From assembly GCA_944381575.1 (NCBI GenBank), contig CALWLS010000001.1, positions 124,001 to 188,000 of the forward strand: DNA of 64,000 nucleotides, in the 5' to 3' direction. This document shows, piece by piece, positions 33,716 through 42,208 of this stretch (positions are counted from its first letter, which is position 1; the number at the start of each line of letters is the position of its first letter). This DNA comes from an uncultured Lachnospiraceae bacterium. GTDB lineage: Bacteria > Bacillota > Clostridia > Lachnospirales > Lachnospiraceae. Under the pieces are notes generated by a model. The model searched no databases and was not told the origin of the DNA. It saw nothing but the letters and a program-made list of their open reading frames with translations. A program made the position numbers and the translations under genes.

Positions 33716-34291
33716 ATGAAGGATATTGTTGAGATCCGTTGGCACGGACGTGGCGGACAGGGTGCTAAGACAGCATCACTTCTTCTTGCCGATGCCGCAT
33801 TCAACACAGGAAAGTACGTTCAGGGATTCCCTGAGTATGGTCCGGAGCGTATGGGAGCACCTATCACAGCTTATGACCGTATAAGTACAGAGCGTTGCAC
33901 CGTTCATTCTAATATTTATGAGCCAGATTATGTTGTAGTAGTCGATGAGTCCCTTATCGATTCCGTTCCTGTAACTGCAGGACTTAAGGAAGAGGGAGCT
34001 ATCGTGATCAACTCTTCCAAGGATCCTGAGGAGATCAGACCTCTCCTTAAGGGATACAAGGGCAGAGTATGCACTATCGACGCCAACAAGATCTCCGAAG
34101 AGGAGCTCGGAAAGGTATTCCCTAACACACCTATGCTTGCTGCTATCGTTAAGATAAGCGGAGTAGTTGAGGAAAATGAGTTCATCAAGGATATGGAGGG
34201 CTCATACAAGCACAAGTTCGCTTCTAAGCCACAGGTTATCGAAGGCAACATGAGAGCATTAAAGCGTTCAATGGAGGAGGTAAAGGGATAA
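33716..34291 (+). CDS. porC: pyruvate:ferredoxin oxidoreductase, gamma subunit
   Basis: A 191-residue 2-oxoacid oxidoreductase gamma subunit with the signature EIRWHGRGGQGAKTAS at the N-terminus and PEYGPERMGAP (the family's GPERRGGP-like motif). With the delta, alpha and beta subunits it oxidises pyruvate to acetyl-CoA and reduces ferredoxin. SD AAAGGAG precedes ATG 33716. Its stop overlaps the porD ATG. Codon use is strongly biased to highly expressed codons. Confidence 0.93.
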   Translation: MKDIVEIRWHGRGGQGAKTASLLLADAAFNTGKYVQGFPEYGPERMGAPITAYDRISTERCTVHSNIYEPDYVVVVDESLIDSVPVTAGLKEEGAIVINSSKDPEEIRPLLKGYKGRVCTIDANKISEEELGKVFPNTPMLAAIVKISGVVEENEFIKDMEGSYKHKFASKPQVIEGNMRALKRSMEEVKG

Positions 34292-34599
34292 TGAGCAAAT
34301 ATGCAGCTAACACAGCTCCTGACGTTTCTTGGAAGGATTTAACACGCGCATGCGATATCTATGAGCCTGCTACATCCGAAGTTGTTGAGACAGGTGACTG
34401 GAGAGTCATGAAGCCGGTGATAGACTGGTCAAAGTGTAAGCAGTGCCTTCTTTGCGCACCTTGCTGCCCTGATATGTCTATCCCTGTAAACGCTGAAGGA
34501 AAGAGAGAGGATTTCAACTACTTCTTCTGCAAAGGATGCGGTATCTGCGCTAATGCATGTCCTTTCGGCGCCATAACAATGGTAAAGAATAAAGACTAA
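34291..34599 (+). CDS. porD: pyruvate:ferredoxin oxidoreductase, delta subunit (2[4Fe-4S] ferredoxin type)
   Basis: The 102-residue protein has two [4Fe-4S] motifs: CKQCLLCAPCCPD (about 48-60) and CKGCGICANACPFGAI (about 80-95). They carry electrons from the TPP site to external ferredoxin. It starts on the last base of porC and is followed by porA after an AAAGGAGG SD. Confidence 0.93.
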   Translation: MSKYAANTAPDVSWKDLTRACDIYEPATSEVVETGDWRVMKPVIDWSKCKQCLLCAPCCPDMSIPVNAEGKREDFNYFFCKGCGICANACPFGAITMVKNKD

Positions 34600-34617
34600 A
34601 GGAGGAGGTACGGAATA

Positions 34618-35793
34618 ATGGCAATTAGAGAAAGACTTTCAGGTAATGAAGCTATAGCTTATGCTATGAAGCAGATTAACCCGGATGTAATGGGCGCATT
34701 CCCTATTACTCCTTCTACTGAGATACCTCAGTATTTCGCTACATATGTTGATAACGGAGAGGTTGATACAGAGTTCATCGCAGTTGAGTCAGAGCATTCA
34801 GCTATGTCTACATGTATCGGTGCAGAGGCAGCCGGCGCACGTGCTATCTCAGCTACATCATCATGCGGACTCTGCTACATGACAGAGATGCTCTATATCG
34901 CCGCTTCTGACAGGCTTCCTATCACACTTGCTGTTTCATGCCGTGCATTAAGCGGACCTATCAACATCAACAACGACCATTCAGATGCAATGGGAGTAAG
35001 GGATGCAGGATGGATCATGCTCTTTGCAGAGACAAACCAGGAAGCATATGATAACTATCTCATGGCTATGCGTATCGCAGAGTCTGTAAACCTTCCTATC
35101 ATGATCTGCCAGGATGGTTTCATCACTTCACACGCTATTGAGAACATCGACCTCGTTGAGACTGAGAAGGTTCAGGAGTTCGTAGGTGAGAGACCTCTCG
35201 ACCACTATCTCCTTAAGCCGCAGGAGACCATGGCAGTAGGCGCTTACGCAACTCCTGTATACTATATGGAGGCTAAGAGGGCACAGGCACAGGCTATGAT
35301 TGATGCCAAGGACGCCATCAGAAAGGTTTCCAAGGAGTTCGGCGACATGACCGGACGTTACTATGACCTTATTGAGAAGTACGAGATGGATGACGCTGAG
35401 ACAGCAGTTATCATGATCGGTTCTTCTGCAGGTACGGCTAAGGAAGCTATCCAGGATCTCAGAGCCAAGGGACACAAGGTCGGCCTTATCAAGGTTCGTT
35501 CCTTCCACCCATTCCCTGACAAGGAGATAGTTGACGCAGTTAAGGGTCTTAAGGCATTTGCCGTTATGGACAAGGACGACAGCTTTAACGGACACTGCGG
35601 ACCTATGTATGCAGAGACATGTGCAGCACTTGTAGCAGCAGGAGTTTCTGCTAAGGCTATCAACTACATCTATGGTCTTGGCGGACGTGACGTTAAGGTT
35701 TCAAGCATTGAGAAGGTATTTGCTGAGCTCGAGGAGATCGCAAAGACCGGCAATGTCGGAGAGACCTATCGTTACCTTGAAGTACGTGAGTAA
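34618..35793 (+). CDS. porA: pyruvate:ferredoxin oxidoreductase, alpha subunit
   Basis: The 391-residue alpha subunit has the pyrimidine-binding part LSGNEAIAYAMKQINPD, AFPITPSTEIPQYF, VESEHSAMSTCIGAEAAGAR and TSSCGLCYMTEM, all characteristic of this enzyme class. The C-terminal domain II includes KVRSFHPFPDKEI. The four-subunit form is the one typical of archaea and Thermotoga; many clostridia use one long chain (NifJ) instead. The strong codon bias indicates it is a major catabolic enzyme here. Confidence 0.93.
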   Translation: MAIRERLSGNEAIAYAMKQINPDVMGAFPITPSTEIPQYFATYVDNGEVDTEFIAVESEHSAMSTCIGAEAAGARAISATSSCGLCYMTEMLYIAASDRLPITLAVSCRALSGPININNDHSDAMGVRDAGWIMLFAETNQEAYDNYLMAMRIAESVNLPIMICQDGFITSHAIENIDLVETEKVQEFVGERPLDHYLLKPQETMAVGAYATPVYYMEAKRAQAQAMIDAKDAIRKVSKEFGDMTGRYYDLIEKYEMDDAETAVIMIGSSAGTAKEAIQDLRAKGHKVGLIKVRSFHPFPDKEIVDAVKGLKAFAVMDKDDSFNGHCGPMYAETCAALVAAGVSAKAINYIYGLGGRDVKVSSIEKVFAELEEIAKTGNVGETYRYLEVRE

Positions 35794-35807
35794 TAGGAGG
35801 ATCGGAC

Positions 35808-36743
35808 ATGGCTTACAATCTTAAAGAGAATTTAATGAAGGAGGATCGTCTTGCTGGCGGTCACAGAATGTGTGCGGGCTGCGGAGCACCTATTGCCGTA
35901 AGAACAGTACTTCGTGCCCTTGAGCCGGAGGATCGTGCAGTTGTATGTTCAGCTACAAGCTGCCTTGAGGTCTCCACATTCATGTATCCTTATACATCAT
36001 GGAAGGAAAGCTTCATCCATAATGCATTCGAGAATGCCGGCGCTACTATCTCAGGCGTTGAGACAGCTTACCGTGCATTAAAGAAGAGAGGCAAGATCTC
36101 TGAGAACTTCAAGTTTATCGCATTCGGCGGTGACGGCGGTACCTATGATATAGGTTTCCAGTCACTTTCAGGCGCTATGGAGCGTGGTCACGACATGGTT
36201 TATGTATGCTATGATAACGAGGCATATATGAACACAGGTATCCAGAGATCATCTTCAACACCTAAGTTCGCTGATACAACAACTACTCCTCAGGGTAAGG
36301 CTATCCCTGGTAAGCAGCAGAACAAGAAGGATCTTGTTAAGATCATGGTAGCGCACGGTATCCCTTATGTTGCTCAGACAACATACATCGGAAACTTCAG
36401 CGATATCAGCACAAAGGCTCACAAGGCTATCTACACTCCTGGTGCAGCATTCATGGCAGTTATGGCTCCTTGCCCTCGTGGATGGAGATACCCTGCTGAG
36501 AAGCTCATGGATGTAGTTAAGACAGCAGTTGAGACCTGCGTATGGCCGCTTTACGAGGTAGAGGAAGGCAAGTACACCATCAACTACAGACCAAAGGAGA
36601 AGAAGCCTGTAGAGGAGTACTTAAGAATGCAGGGACGTTTCGCTCATATGTTCAAGCCTGGCAATGAGTGGATGATCGAGGATGTTCAGAAGCACGTAGA
36701 CCAGAAGTGGGAAGAGCTTCAGAACCTTGCTGAGATCAGATAA
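35808..36743 (+). CDS. porB: pyruvate:ferredoxin oxidoreductase, beta subunit (TPP-binding)
   Basis: The 311-residue beta subunit holds thiamine pyrophosphate (GGDGGTYDIGFQSL...YDNEAYMNTGIQRS) and has the N-terminal MCAGCGAP and the SCLE cysteines for the proximal [4Fe-4S] cluster. VMAPCPRGW and a further Cys near residue 245 complete the set. SD AGGAGG is upstream. A strong terminator follows, so porCDAB is one operon. Confidence 0.94.
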   Translation: MAYNLKENLMKEDRLAGGHRMCAGCGAPIAVRTVLRALEPEDRAVVCSATSCLEVSTFMYPYTSWKESFIHNAFENAGATISGVETAYRALKKRGKISENFKFIAFGGDGGTYDIGFQSLSGAMERGHDMVYVCYDNEAYMNTGIQRSSSTPKFADTTTTPQGKAIPGKQQNKKDLVKIMVAHGIPYVAQTTYIGNFSDISTKAHKAIYTPGAAFMAVMAPCPRGWRYPAEKLMDVVKTAVETCVWPLYEVEEGKYTINYRPKEKKPVEEYLRMQGRFAHMFKPGNEWMIEDVQKHVDQKWEELQNLAEIR

Positions 36744-36777
36744 TAAAGACATAATCTTTAGTACTAATATCTTCTTA

Positions 36778-36809
36778 AAAAGCCGTCCGGTTTTATCCGG
36801 GCGGCTTTT
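36778..36809 (+). terminator. Rho-independent terminator after porB
   Basis: A 13-bp stem (36778-36790 with 36797-36809, one G-U pair) has a TTTTAT loop and its right arm ends in TTTT. Confidence 0.9.
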
Positions 36810-36814
36810 GTGTG

Positions 36815-36843
36815 TTGAATTAATCTGCTCTTTTATATATAAT
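36815..36843 (+). promoter_or_regulatory. promoter of rnpB
   Basis: TTGAAT (36815-36820), 17-bp spacer and TATAAT (36838-36843) end about 5 bases before the predicted 5' end of RNase P RNA. Confidence 0.75.
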
Positions 36844-36847
36844 AGCG

Positions 36848-37193
36848 AAGAAGCAGTGCGAGCGGTCGCTGCGGCATTTATATGCCGGAGAGGAAAGTCC
36901 GGGCTTCACAGGGCAGGATGCCTGATAACGTCAGGTGGGAGCGATCCTAAGGAAAGTGCAACAGAAAGTATACCGCTGCTTTATGCAGTAAGGGTGAAAT
37001 GGCAGTGTAAGAGACTACCGGTCAGGCGGTAACGCAGGACGCATTGTAAACCCCATCCGAAGCAAGTCCATGAAGGAACCATATGGCGGCCCGTCATGTT
37101 CCGGGTAGGACGCTTGAGGCTTAAGGCGACTTAAGTCCTAGATAGATGACCGTTTTAAATGACATAACCCGGCTTACAGCACAGCTTCTTTTT
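36848..37193 (+). ncRNA. rnpB: RNase P RNA (M1-type)
   Basis: The catalytic RNA that trims tRNA 5' leaders. The conserved core GAGGAAAGTCCGGGCTTC (near 36888) and the 3' half AGATAGATGACCGTT...ATAACCCGGCTTAC (near 37140-37177) are both present. GAAGAAGC-A-GTGC at the 5' end (36848-36859) pairs with GCAC-A-GCTTCTT at the 3' end (37179-37190) to form helix P1, which sets the gene ends. The length of about 346 bases is normal. The GC-rich variable regions look like the common type A form, but I cannot fold it here. Confidence 0.93.
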
Positions 37194-37195
37194 AT

Positions 37196-37236
37196 TACCG
37201 TATCAGGGACTTTAAGTTCCATGCGGTATTTTTTTT
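37196..37236 (+). terminator. Rho-independent terminator after rnpB
   Basis: TACCG/CGGTA enclose an inner GGGACT/AGTTCC stem, followed by eight T residues (37229-37236). Confidence 0.82.
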
Positions 37237-37330
37237 GTAAAAAATTGTTAAAAATCACCATATCGGTATATGTAAAATTAAAGTTAGGTGTTATAATATA
37301 CCAAAATATGATCATTCAGGGAGGCACACT

Positions 37331-37966
37331 ATGATAAAAAAGAAGTTTGTTTTGTGCATCAACAGACAGTATGGCTCCGGCGGAAGAAGCGTCGGCAAGA
37401 TACTTGCAAAGGAGCTTGGCATAGATTTTTATGATCAGAGGATACTCCAGATCACCTCTGAGACTTCAGCCATAGGAGAGAAATATTTCCGTCTCGCTGA
37501 TGAAAAGGCAGGAAGCAACCTGCTCTACAAGGTATTCGACGGACTTAAGCCAGCGCTTAAGGATCCTTCCACCGGATTTAACATCACCAACAGGGACAAT
37601 CTTTTCAAGTTCCAGGCCAAGATGCTTAAGGAGCTTGCGGAAAAGGAGACCTGCATTATCGCCGGACGTGCTGCGGACTATGTCCTTAAGGAGAGCGGTA
37701 TAGAGGACGTCATCTCCATGTATATCTACTGCGATATGGATAAAAAGGTAGAGCGTATCAAGGACATGGAGGTCATTGATACGGCTTCCGCAGAAAAGAA
37801 GATCAGGGAAAAGGATAAGGACAGAGCTGAGTTCTACAGCTACTATACCGGCAGGAAGTGGGATGACTGTCTCCACTATGATCTCTGCATCAATACCACG
37901 GACCTCAATTTTGAGGGAATAGCAAATGTGATAAAGGATTATCTCAAGACAAGGGGATATATCTGA
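37331..37966 (+). CDS. cytidylate kinase-like family protein
   Basis: The 211-residue protein has a P-loop-like start CINRQYGSGGRSVGKILAKELG and the FYDQRIL motif, as in the cytidylate-kinase-like family. Its glycine loop is GSGGRSVG rather than GxxGxGKS, so it is not a duplicate of cmk (which lies at 14423). IIAGRAADYVL and REKDKDRAEFYSYYTGRKW are typical of the family, whose true substrate is unknown. SD GGGAGG lies upstream. Confidence 0.85.
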   Translation: MIKKKFVLCINRQYGSGGRSVGKILAKELGIDFYDQRILQITSETSAIGEKYFRLADEKAGSNLLYKVFDGLKPALKDPSTGFNITNRDNLFKFQAKMLKELAEKETCIIAGRAADYVLKESGIEDVISMYIYCDMDKKVERIKDMEVIDTASAEKKIREKDKDRAEFYSYYTGRKWDDCLHYDLCINTTDLNFEGIANVIKDYLKTRGYI

Positions 37967-38001
37967 TCTGATACTAAATTAATTGAAGGGAGCTTTATTT
38001 T

Positions 38002-40095
38002 ATGAAGGCGTATAAGACTAATGATATCCGCAATGTGGTGCTTTTGGGACACGGAGGCTCAGGTAAGACCACACTGTTTGAGGCACTGGCATTTAACAGC
38101 GGCCTGATCACCCGTCCGGGAAAGGTCACTGACGGCAATACCTTAAGTGACTTTGATAAGGAAGAGCAGAAGCGTAAGTTCTCACTTTCAGCGTCAGTGG
38201 CACCTATCGAATTCCACGGGGAAAAGAGCGATATCAAGATCAATTTCATAGATACGCCGGGTTCATTTGACTTTATAGGAGAGGTGGAGGAGGCCATAAG
38301 CGCAGCCGACGCCGCAGTCATAGTTGTAAACTGTAAGTCAGGCATAGAGCCTGGTACGAGGAAGGCATGGGAGCTCTGCGAACGCTATAAGCTTCCGAGG
38401 ATAATATTCGTAACCAACATGGACGATGACGATGCGTCATTCAGAGAGGTGACGGTAAAACTCAACACCGAATTCGGAAGATCCATCTCACCGCTTCAGA
38501 TACCTATCAGAGAGGATGAAAAGTTCGTAGGTTACGTAAACGTCATCAAGATGAAGGGCCGCAGATATACCACGGGTACCAATAAGGAAGAGATACCTAT
38601 CCCTCAGTATGTCACAAAGCAGCTCGATACTGCGAGAGCTTCCCTTATGGAGGCCGTCGCAGAGACCTCAGATGAGCTCATGGAGAGATATTTTGAGGGC
38701 GAGGAGTTTACTGCGGACGAGATCTATGACGCATTAAAGGAAAATGTCCAGAAGTGTGCCATAACTCCGGTGGTAATGGGCTCGGGCCTCAACTGCCAGG
38801 GTACCAACTACCTCTTACAGTGCATAGAAAAGTATTTCCCTTCACCGGATGAAAGATCATTCTCAGGAAAGGACCTTGCAACGGGAGAGCTGTTTACTGC
38901 CATACCTAATCCTGAGGCTTCTGCATCAGTGCTCGTATGGAAGACCATCGTGGATCCTTTCATTGGAAAATACAGCCTGTTCAAGGTGATCACCGGAGAG
39001 GTGACTCCTGACACCACCCTTTACAATACTGCAAAGGAGCAGGATGAAAAATTAGGCAAGATATATATCATGTCCGGTAAGGACACCATTGAGACTGATA
39101 AGCTTACAGCCGGAGATATCGGAGCTGCGGCAAAGCTCAGCTTTACGCAGACCGGCGATACACTTATAGCGCAGCGTAACGCCCCTATAGCATATTATAT
39201 GGCTGAGATAGATAAGCCGTATGAGTATATGGCCTACAGCCCGCTTACAAAGGGCGATGACGACAAGGTCGCTGCAGGACTTCAGAAGCTCCTTGAGGAG
39301 GATAAGACCTTAAGAGTAGTCAATGATACCGAAAACAGGCAGTCTCTTATCTATGGTATAGGAGAGCAGCAGCTTGATGTGGTCAAATCAAAGCTTGCAG
39401 ACAGATATAAGGTAAATATTGAGCTTTCAAAGCCTAAGTTCGCATACAGGGAGACCATTAATAAAAAGGTAGAGGTAAGAGGAAAGTACAAGAAGCAGTC
39501 GGGCGGACACGGCCAGTACGGCGACGTGCTTATGGAGTTTGAGCCTTCAGGCGATATGACCGTGCCTTACATATTTGAGGAAAAGATCTTCGGAGGCTCA
39601 GTTCCTAAGAACTACTTCCCGGCCGTGGAAAAGGGTATACAGGAATCTGTGCTTAAGGGACCTCTTGCGGGATATCCTGTAGTAGGCATCAAGGCTACTC
39701 TTACTGACGGATCCTATCATCCGGTCGACTCTTCTGAGATGGCCTTCAAGACGGCAGCATCCCTTGCCTTTAAGGAGGGCTTCATGAAGGCTTCGCCAGT
39801 CATCCTTGAGCCTATCGCAAGCCTTAAGGTCACCGTTGCAGACGCCTATACGGGAGATGTCATGGGAGATCTCAACCGCCGCAGAGGACGTGTGCTTGGC
39901 ATGAATTCAAATCATCACGGAAAGCAGACCATCGAAGCTGAGATACCAATGTCAGAGCTTTACGGATACGGAACTGATTTAAGAAGCATGACCGGAGGCC
40001 TTGGACAGTATGAGTATGAGCTTGTAAGATATGAGCAGGCTCCTTCGGATATACAGGCTGCAGTTATAGCTGCTGCGGCAAATGATGAGGAATGA
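38002..40095 (+). CDS. elongation factor G-like translational GTPase (FusA paralogue)
   Basis: The 697-residue protein has all EF-G domains (G, II, III, IV, V), but its GTPase motifs are unusual. G1 is GHGGSGKTT rather than AHIDAGKTT. G3 is DTPGSFDF, with Ser88 where the catalytic His of DTPGH should be. G4 is TNMD instead of NKMD. Domain IV retains the GGSVPKNYFPAVEKG segment. It belongs to the group of EF-G-like proteins found beside normal FusA in anaerobic Firmicutes, whose role is not established. It is not near rpsL/rpsG/tuf, which supports it being a paralogue. SD AAGGGAG is upstream. Confidence 0.88.
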   Translation: MKAYKTNDIRNVVLLGHGGSGKTTLFEALAFNSGLITRPGKVTDGNTLSDFDKEEQKRKFSLSASVAPIEFHGEKSDIKINFIDTPGSFDFIGEVEEAISAADAAVIVVNCKSGIEPGTRKAWELCERYKLPRIIFVTNMDDDDASFREVTVKLNTEFGRSISPLQIPIREDEKFVGYVNVIKMKGRRYTTGTNKEEIPIPQYVTKQLDTARASLMEAVAETSDELMERYFEGEEFTADEIYDALKENVQKCAITPVVMGSGLNCQGTNYLLQCIEKYFPSPDERSFSGKDLATGELFTAIPNPEASASVLVWKTIVDPFIGKYSLFKVITGEVTPDTTLYNTAKEQDEKLGKIYIMSGKDTIETDKLTAGDIGAAAKLSFTQTGDTLIAQRNAPIAYYMAEIDKPYEYMAYSPLTKGDDDKVAAGLQKLLEEDKTLRVVNDTENRQSLIYGIGEQQLDVVKSKLADRYKVNIELSKPKFAYRETINKKVEVRGKYKKQSGGHGQYGDVLMEFEPSGDMTVPYIFEEKIFGGSVPKNYFPAVEKGIQESVLKGPLAGYPVVGIKATLTDGSYHPVDSSEMAFKTAASLAFKEGFMKASPVILEPIASLKVTVADAYTGDVMGDLNRRRGRVLGMNSNHHGKQTIEAEIPMSELYGYGTDLRSMTGGLGQYEYELVRYEQAPSDIQAAVIAAAANDEE

Positions 40096-40129
40096 TCGGT
40101 CACAGATAAGCTTATATATAAAAATGTTT

Positions 40130-40160
40130 ACCCGGATGTCTTATACGGCATCCGGGTTTT
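40130..40160 (+). terminator. Rho-independent terminator after the EF-G-like gene
   Basis: ACCCGGATG (40130-40138) pairs with CATCCGGGT (40149-40157), followed by TTT. Confidence 0.8.
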
Positions 40161-40162
40161 CA

Positions 40163-40191
40163 TTGACTTAAACCGTATGCTAACATATAAT
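40163..40191 (+). promoter_or_regulatory. promoter of the pyrimidine operon
   Basis: TTGACT (40163-40168), 17-bp spacer and TATAAT (40186-40191) follow directly on the terminator. Transcription would start near 40198, leaving under 30 bases before the pyrC ATG. That is too little for a PyrR attenuator. Confidence 0.75.
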
Positions 40192-40226
40192 AAATCAAGG
40201 ATTTAACAATGATTAAGGAGAATCAG

Positions 40227-41390
40227 ATGTCGGCATATGATTTCAATCCAGACGCATACAAAATTATAAAGACGGACGACAAATATATTAGATTTCCCGG
40301 TTTCTGCGATGTGCACGTACACTTTCGAGAGCCGGGTTTTTCATATAAGGAGACCATTGGAACCGGATCAAGGGCAGCGGCAGCAGGCGGATATACCGCA
40401 GTCTGCACCATGCCCAACCTTTCTCCGGTGCCTGATTCCGTGGAAAATCTGAGGCTCGAGCAGGATATCATAGATCGTGACGCTGTTATAGCCGTATATC
40501 CGTATGCATCTATCACCAAGTCTGAGCTCGGGGAGGAGCTTTCCGACATGGAGGAGCTCAGATCAAGGGCCGTGGCGTTTTCCGATGACGGAAAGGGCGT
40601 ACAGTCTGAAGATATGATGCGAAGGGCCATGGAAAAGGCAGCCTCCCTCGGAAAGATAATAGCTGCCCACTGTGAGGTGAACGAGCTGTTAAGAGGAGGC
40701 TATATACATGATGGAAGGTATGCCGCCGAACACGGCCATGCGGGCATATGCTCCGAGAGCGAATGGAGAGAGATCGAGAGGGACGTAAGGCTTGCCGGTG
40801 AAACTAACTGCGCCTTCCATGTATGCCATATATCCTGCAGGGAGAGCGTGGAGATCATTAGAAAGGCCAAGAGGGACGGAGTAAATGTTACCTGTGAGAC
40901 AGCTCCACATTACCTTGTGCTCTGTGAGGATGATCTTATGGAGGACGGACGTTTCAAGATGAATCCTCCTCTCAGGAGCGCCGACGACAGGGCGGCCCTT
41001 ATAGAGGGTATCAGGGACGGCACCATAGATATGATAGCCACTGACCATGCGCCTCATTCAAAAGAGGAAAAGTCAAAGGGCCTTAAAGGCTCGGCCATGG
41101 GCATAACGGGGCTTGAGACAGCATTTCCGGTGCTTTATTCAAGGCTTGTGAAAACAGGCGTGATCAGCCTCGAAAGGCTTATAGAGCTTATGGCGGTCAA
41201 CCCGAGGAAACGCTTTGGCATTCCGATCGGAGATGATTATACCGTCTGGGATCTGGATGCTGAATATGAGATCGACCCCGCTGAGTTTATATCCATGGGC
41301 AGGGCAACGCCTTTTGAAGGAATGAAGGTGAGCGGAAGATGCATAAGGACCGTGTACGGCGGAAAAACTGTTTATGAATATAAAGGCTGA
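40227..41390 (+). CDS. pyrC: dihydroorotase
   Basis: Dihydroorotase closes carbamoyl-aspartate into dihydroorotate, the third step of UMP synthesis. The 387-residue amidohydrolase has the first metal motif DVHVHFREPG, then AAHCEV, HVCHIS and the catalytic ATDHAPHS. I use ATG 40227, which has AAGGAG 6 bases upstream. The in-frame ATG at 40209 is possible but lies only about 11 bases after the predicted transcription start. It is the first gene of pyrCKDFEBI. Confidence 0.95.
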   Translation: MSAYDFNPDAYKIIKTDDKYIRFPGFCDVHVHFREPGFSYKETIGTGSRAAAAGGYTAVCTMPNLSPVPDSVENLRLEQDIIDRDAVIAVYPYASITKSELGEELSDMEELRSRAVAFSDDGKGVQSEDMMRRAMEKAASLGKIIAAHCEVNELLRGGYIHDGRYAAEHGHAGICSESEWREIERDVRLAGETNCAFHVCHISCRESVEIIRKAKRDGVNVTCETAPHYLVLCEDDLMEDGRFKMNPPLRSADDRAALIEGIRDGTIDMIATDHAPHSKEEKSKGLKGSAMGITGLETAFPVLYSRLVKTGVISLERLIELMAVNPRKRFGIPIGDDYTVWDLDAEYEIDPAEFISMGRATPFEGMKVSGRCIRTVYGGKTVYEYKG

Positions 41391-41437
41391 CAGGTCATAG
41401 TGCCTGACAGAGATAAAAAATTCATGGGGTTATCGAC

Positions 41438-42208
41438 ATGAAGGAATCCATATTTGAAATATTAAATAACACTGAGATAGCGGATAATGTCTACAGGCTT
41501 GATCTTAAAGGGGACGTCTCCGAGATCGTAAGGCCCGGGCAGTTTATAAATATTGCCCTTGAGGGCTTTTTTCTGAGACGTCCTATCTCGGTGTCAAATG
41601 TATACAGAGGCGGTTTTGATAATGCAGGTCCTGAAAGCGGCCAGGGCGTCGTCACCGTGCTTTATAAGGTGGCGGGAAAAGGTACGGAGTATCTTTCGGG
41701 CCTGAAGGATGGAATGCTCAATGTGCTTACGGGCCTTGGAAACGGATTTGACATATCAAAGGCAGGCAGCAGGCCCCTGCTTATAGGAGGGGGCATAGGT
41801 TCAGCTCCGATGCACATGCTTGCGGCTGAGCTCATAAAGAAGGGGGCGGCTCCTACCGCAGTGCTTGGATTTAGGGGAAGCCGGGAGGTCATACTTGAAG
41901 CTGAGCTTAATAAGCTCGGAGTCAGGACGGTGATAGCCACCATGGACGGCTCCAAGGGCATCAAAGGCACTGCTGCGGACGCGTTAAAGGGTATAGATCA
42001 TACATATTTCTATGCATGCGGACCGATGCCTATGCTGAATTCCATAAGGAAGGTACTTGAGGGTGACGGCGAATACAGCTTTGAGGAAAGGATGGGCTGC
42101 GGCTTCGGGGCCTGTGTCGGCTGCTCCATGGAAACGAAAAACGGAGTAAAGAGGGTATGTAAGGACGGGCCGGTATTTTCCGGAAAGGAGATCATATGGA
42201 AAGATTAA
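41438..42208 (+). CDS. pyrK: dihydroorotate dehydrogenase electron transfer subunit
   Basis: PyrK (256 residues) passes electrons from the PyrD FMN through FAD and a [2Fe-2S] cluster to NAD+. The FAD-binding FFLRRPISVSNVY, nucleotide-binding GGGIGSAPMH and the C-terminal cysteine set GCGFGACVGC...RVCKDGPVF are all visible. It overlaps pyrD by 13 bases, coupling production of the two subunits. Confidence 0.95.
   Translation: MKESIFEILNNTEIADNVYRLDLKGDVSEIVRPGQFINIALEGFFLRRPISVSNVYRGGFDNAGPESGQGVVTVLYKVAGKGTEYLSGLKDGMLNVLTGLGNGFDISKAGSRPLLIGGGIGSAPMHMLAAELIKKGAAPTAVLGFRGSREVILEAELNKLGVRTVIATMDGSKGIKGTAADALKGIDHTYFYACGPMPMLNSIRKVLEGDGEYSFEERMGCGFGACVGCSMETKNGVKRVCKDGPVFSGKEIIWKD

Noticed and set aside
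36727-37032. 101-residue + strand open frame
   Set aside because: It crosses the porB terminator, the rnpB promoter and the conserved core of RNase P RNA.
37121-37315. 64-residue minus-strand open frame
   Set aside because: It overlaps the 3' end of RNase P RNA and its terminator, and has no coding character.
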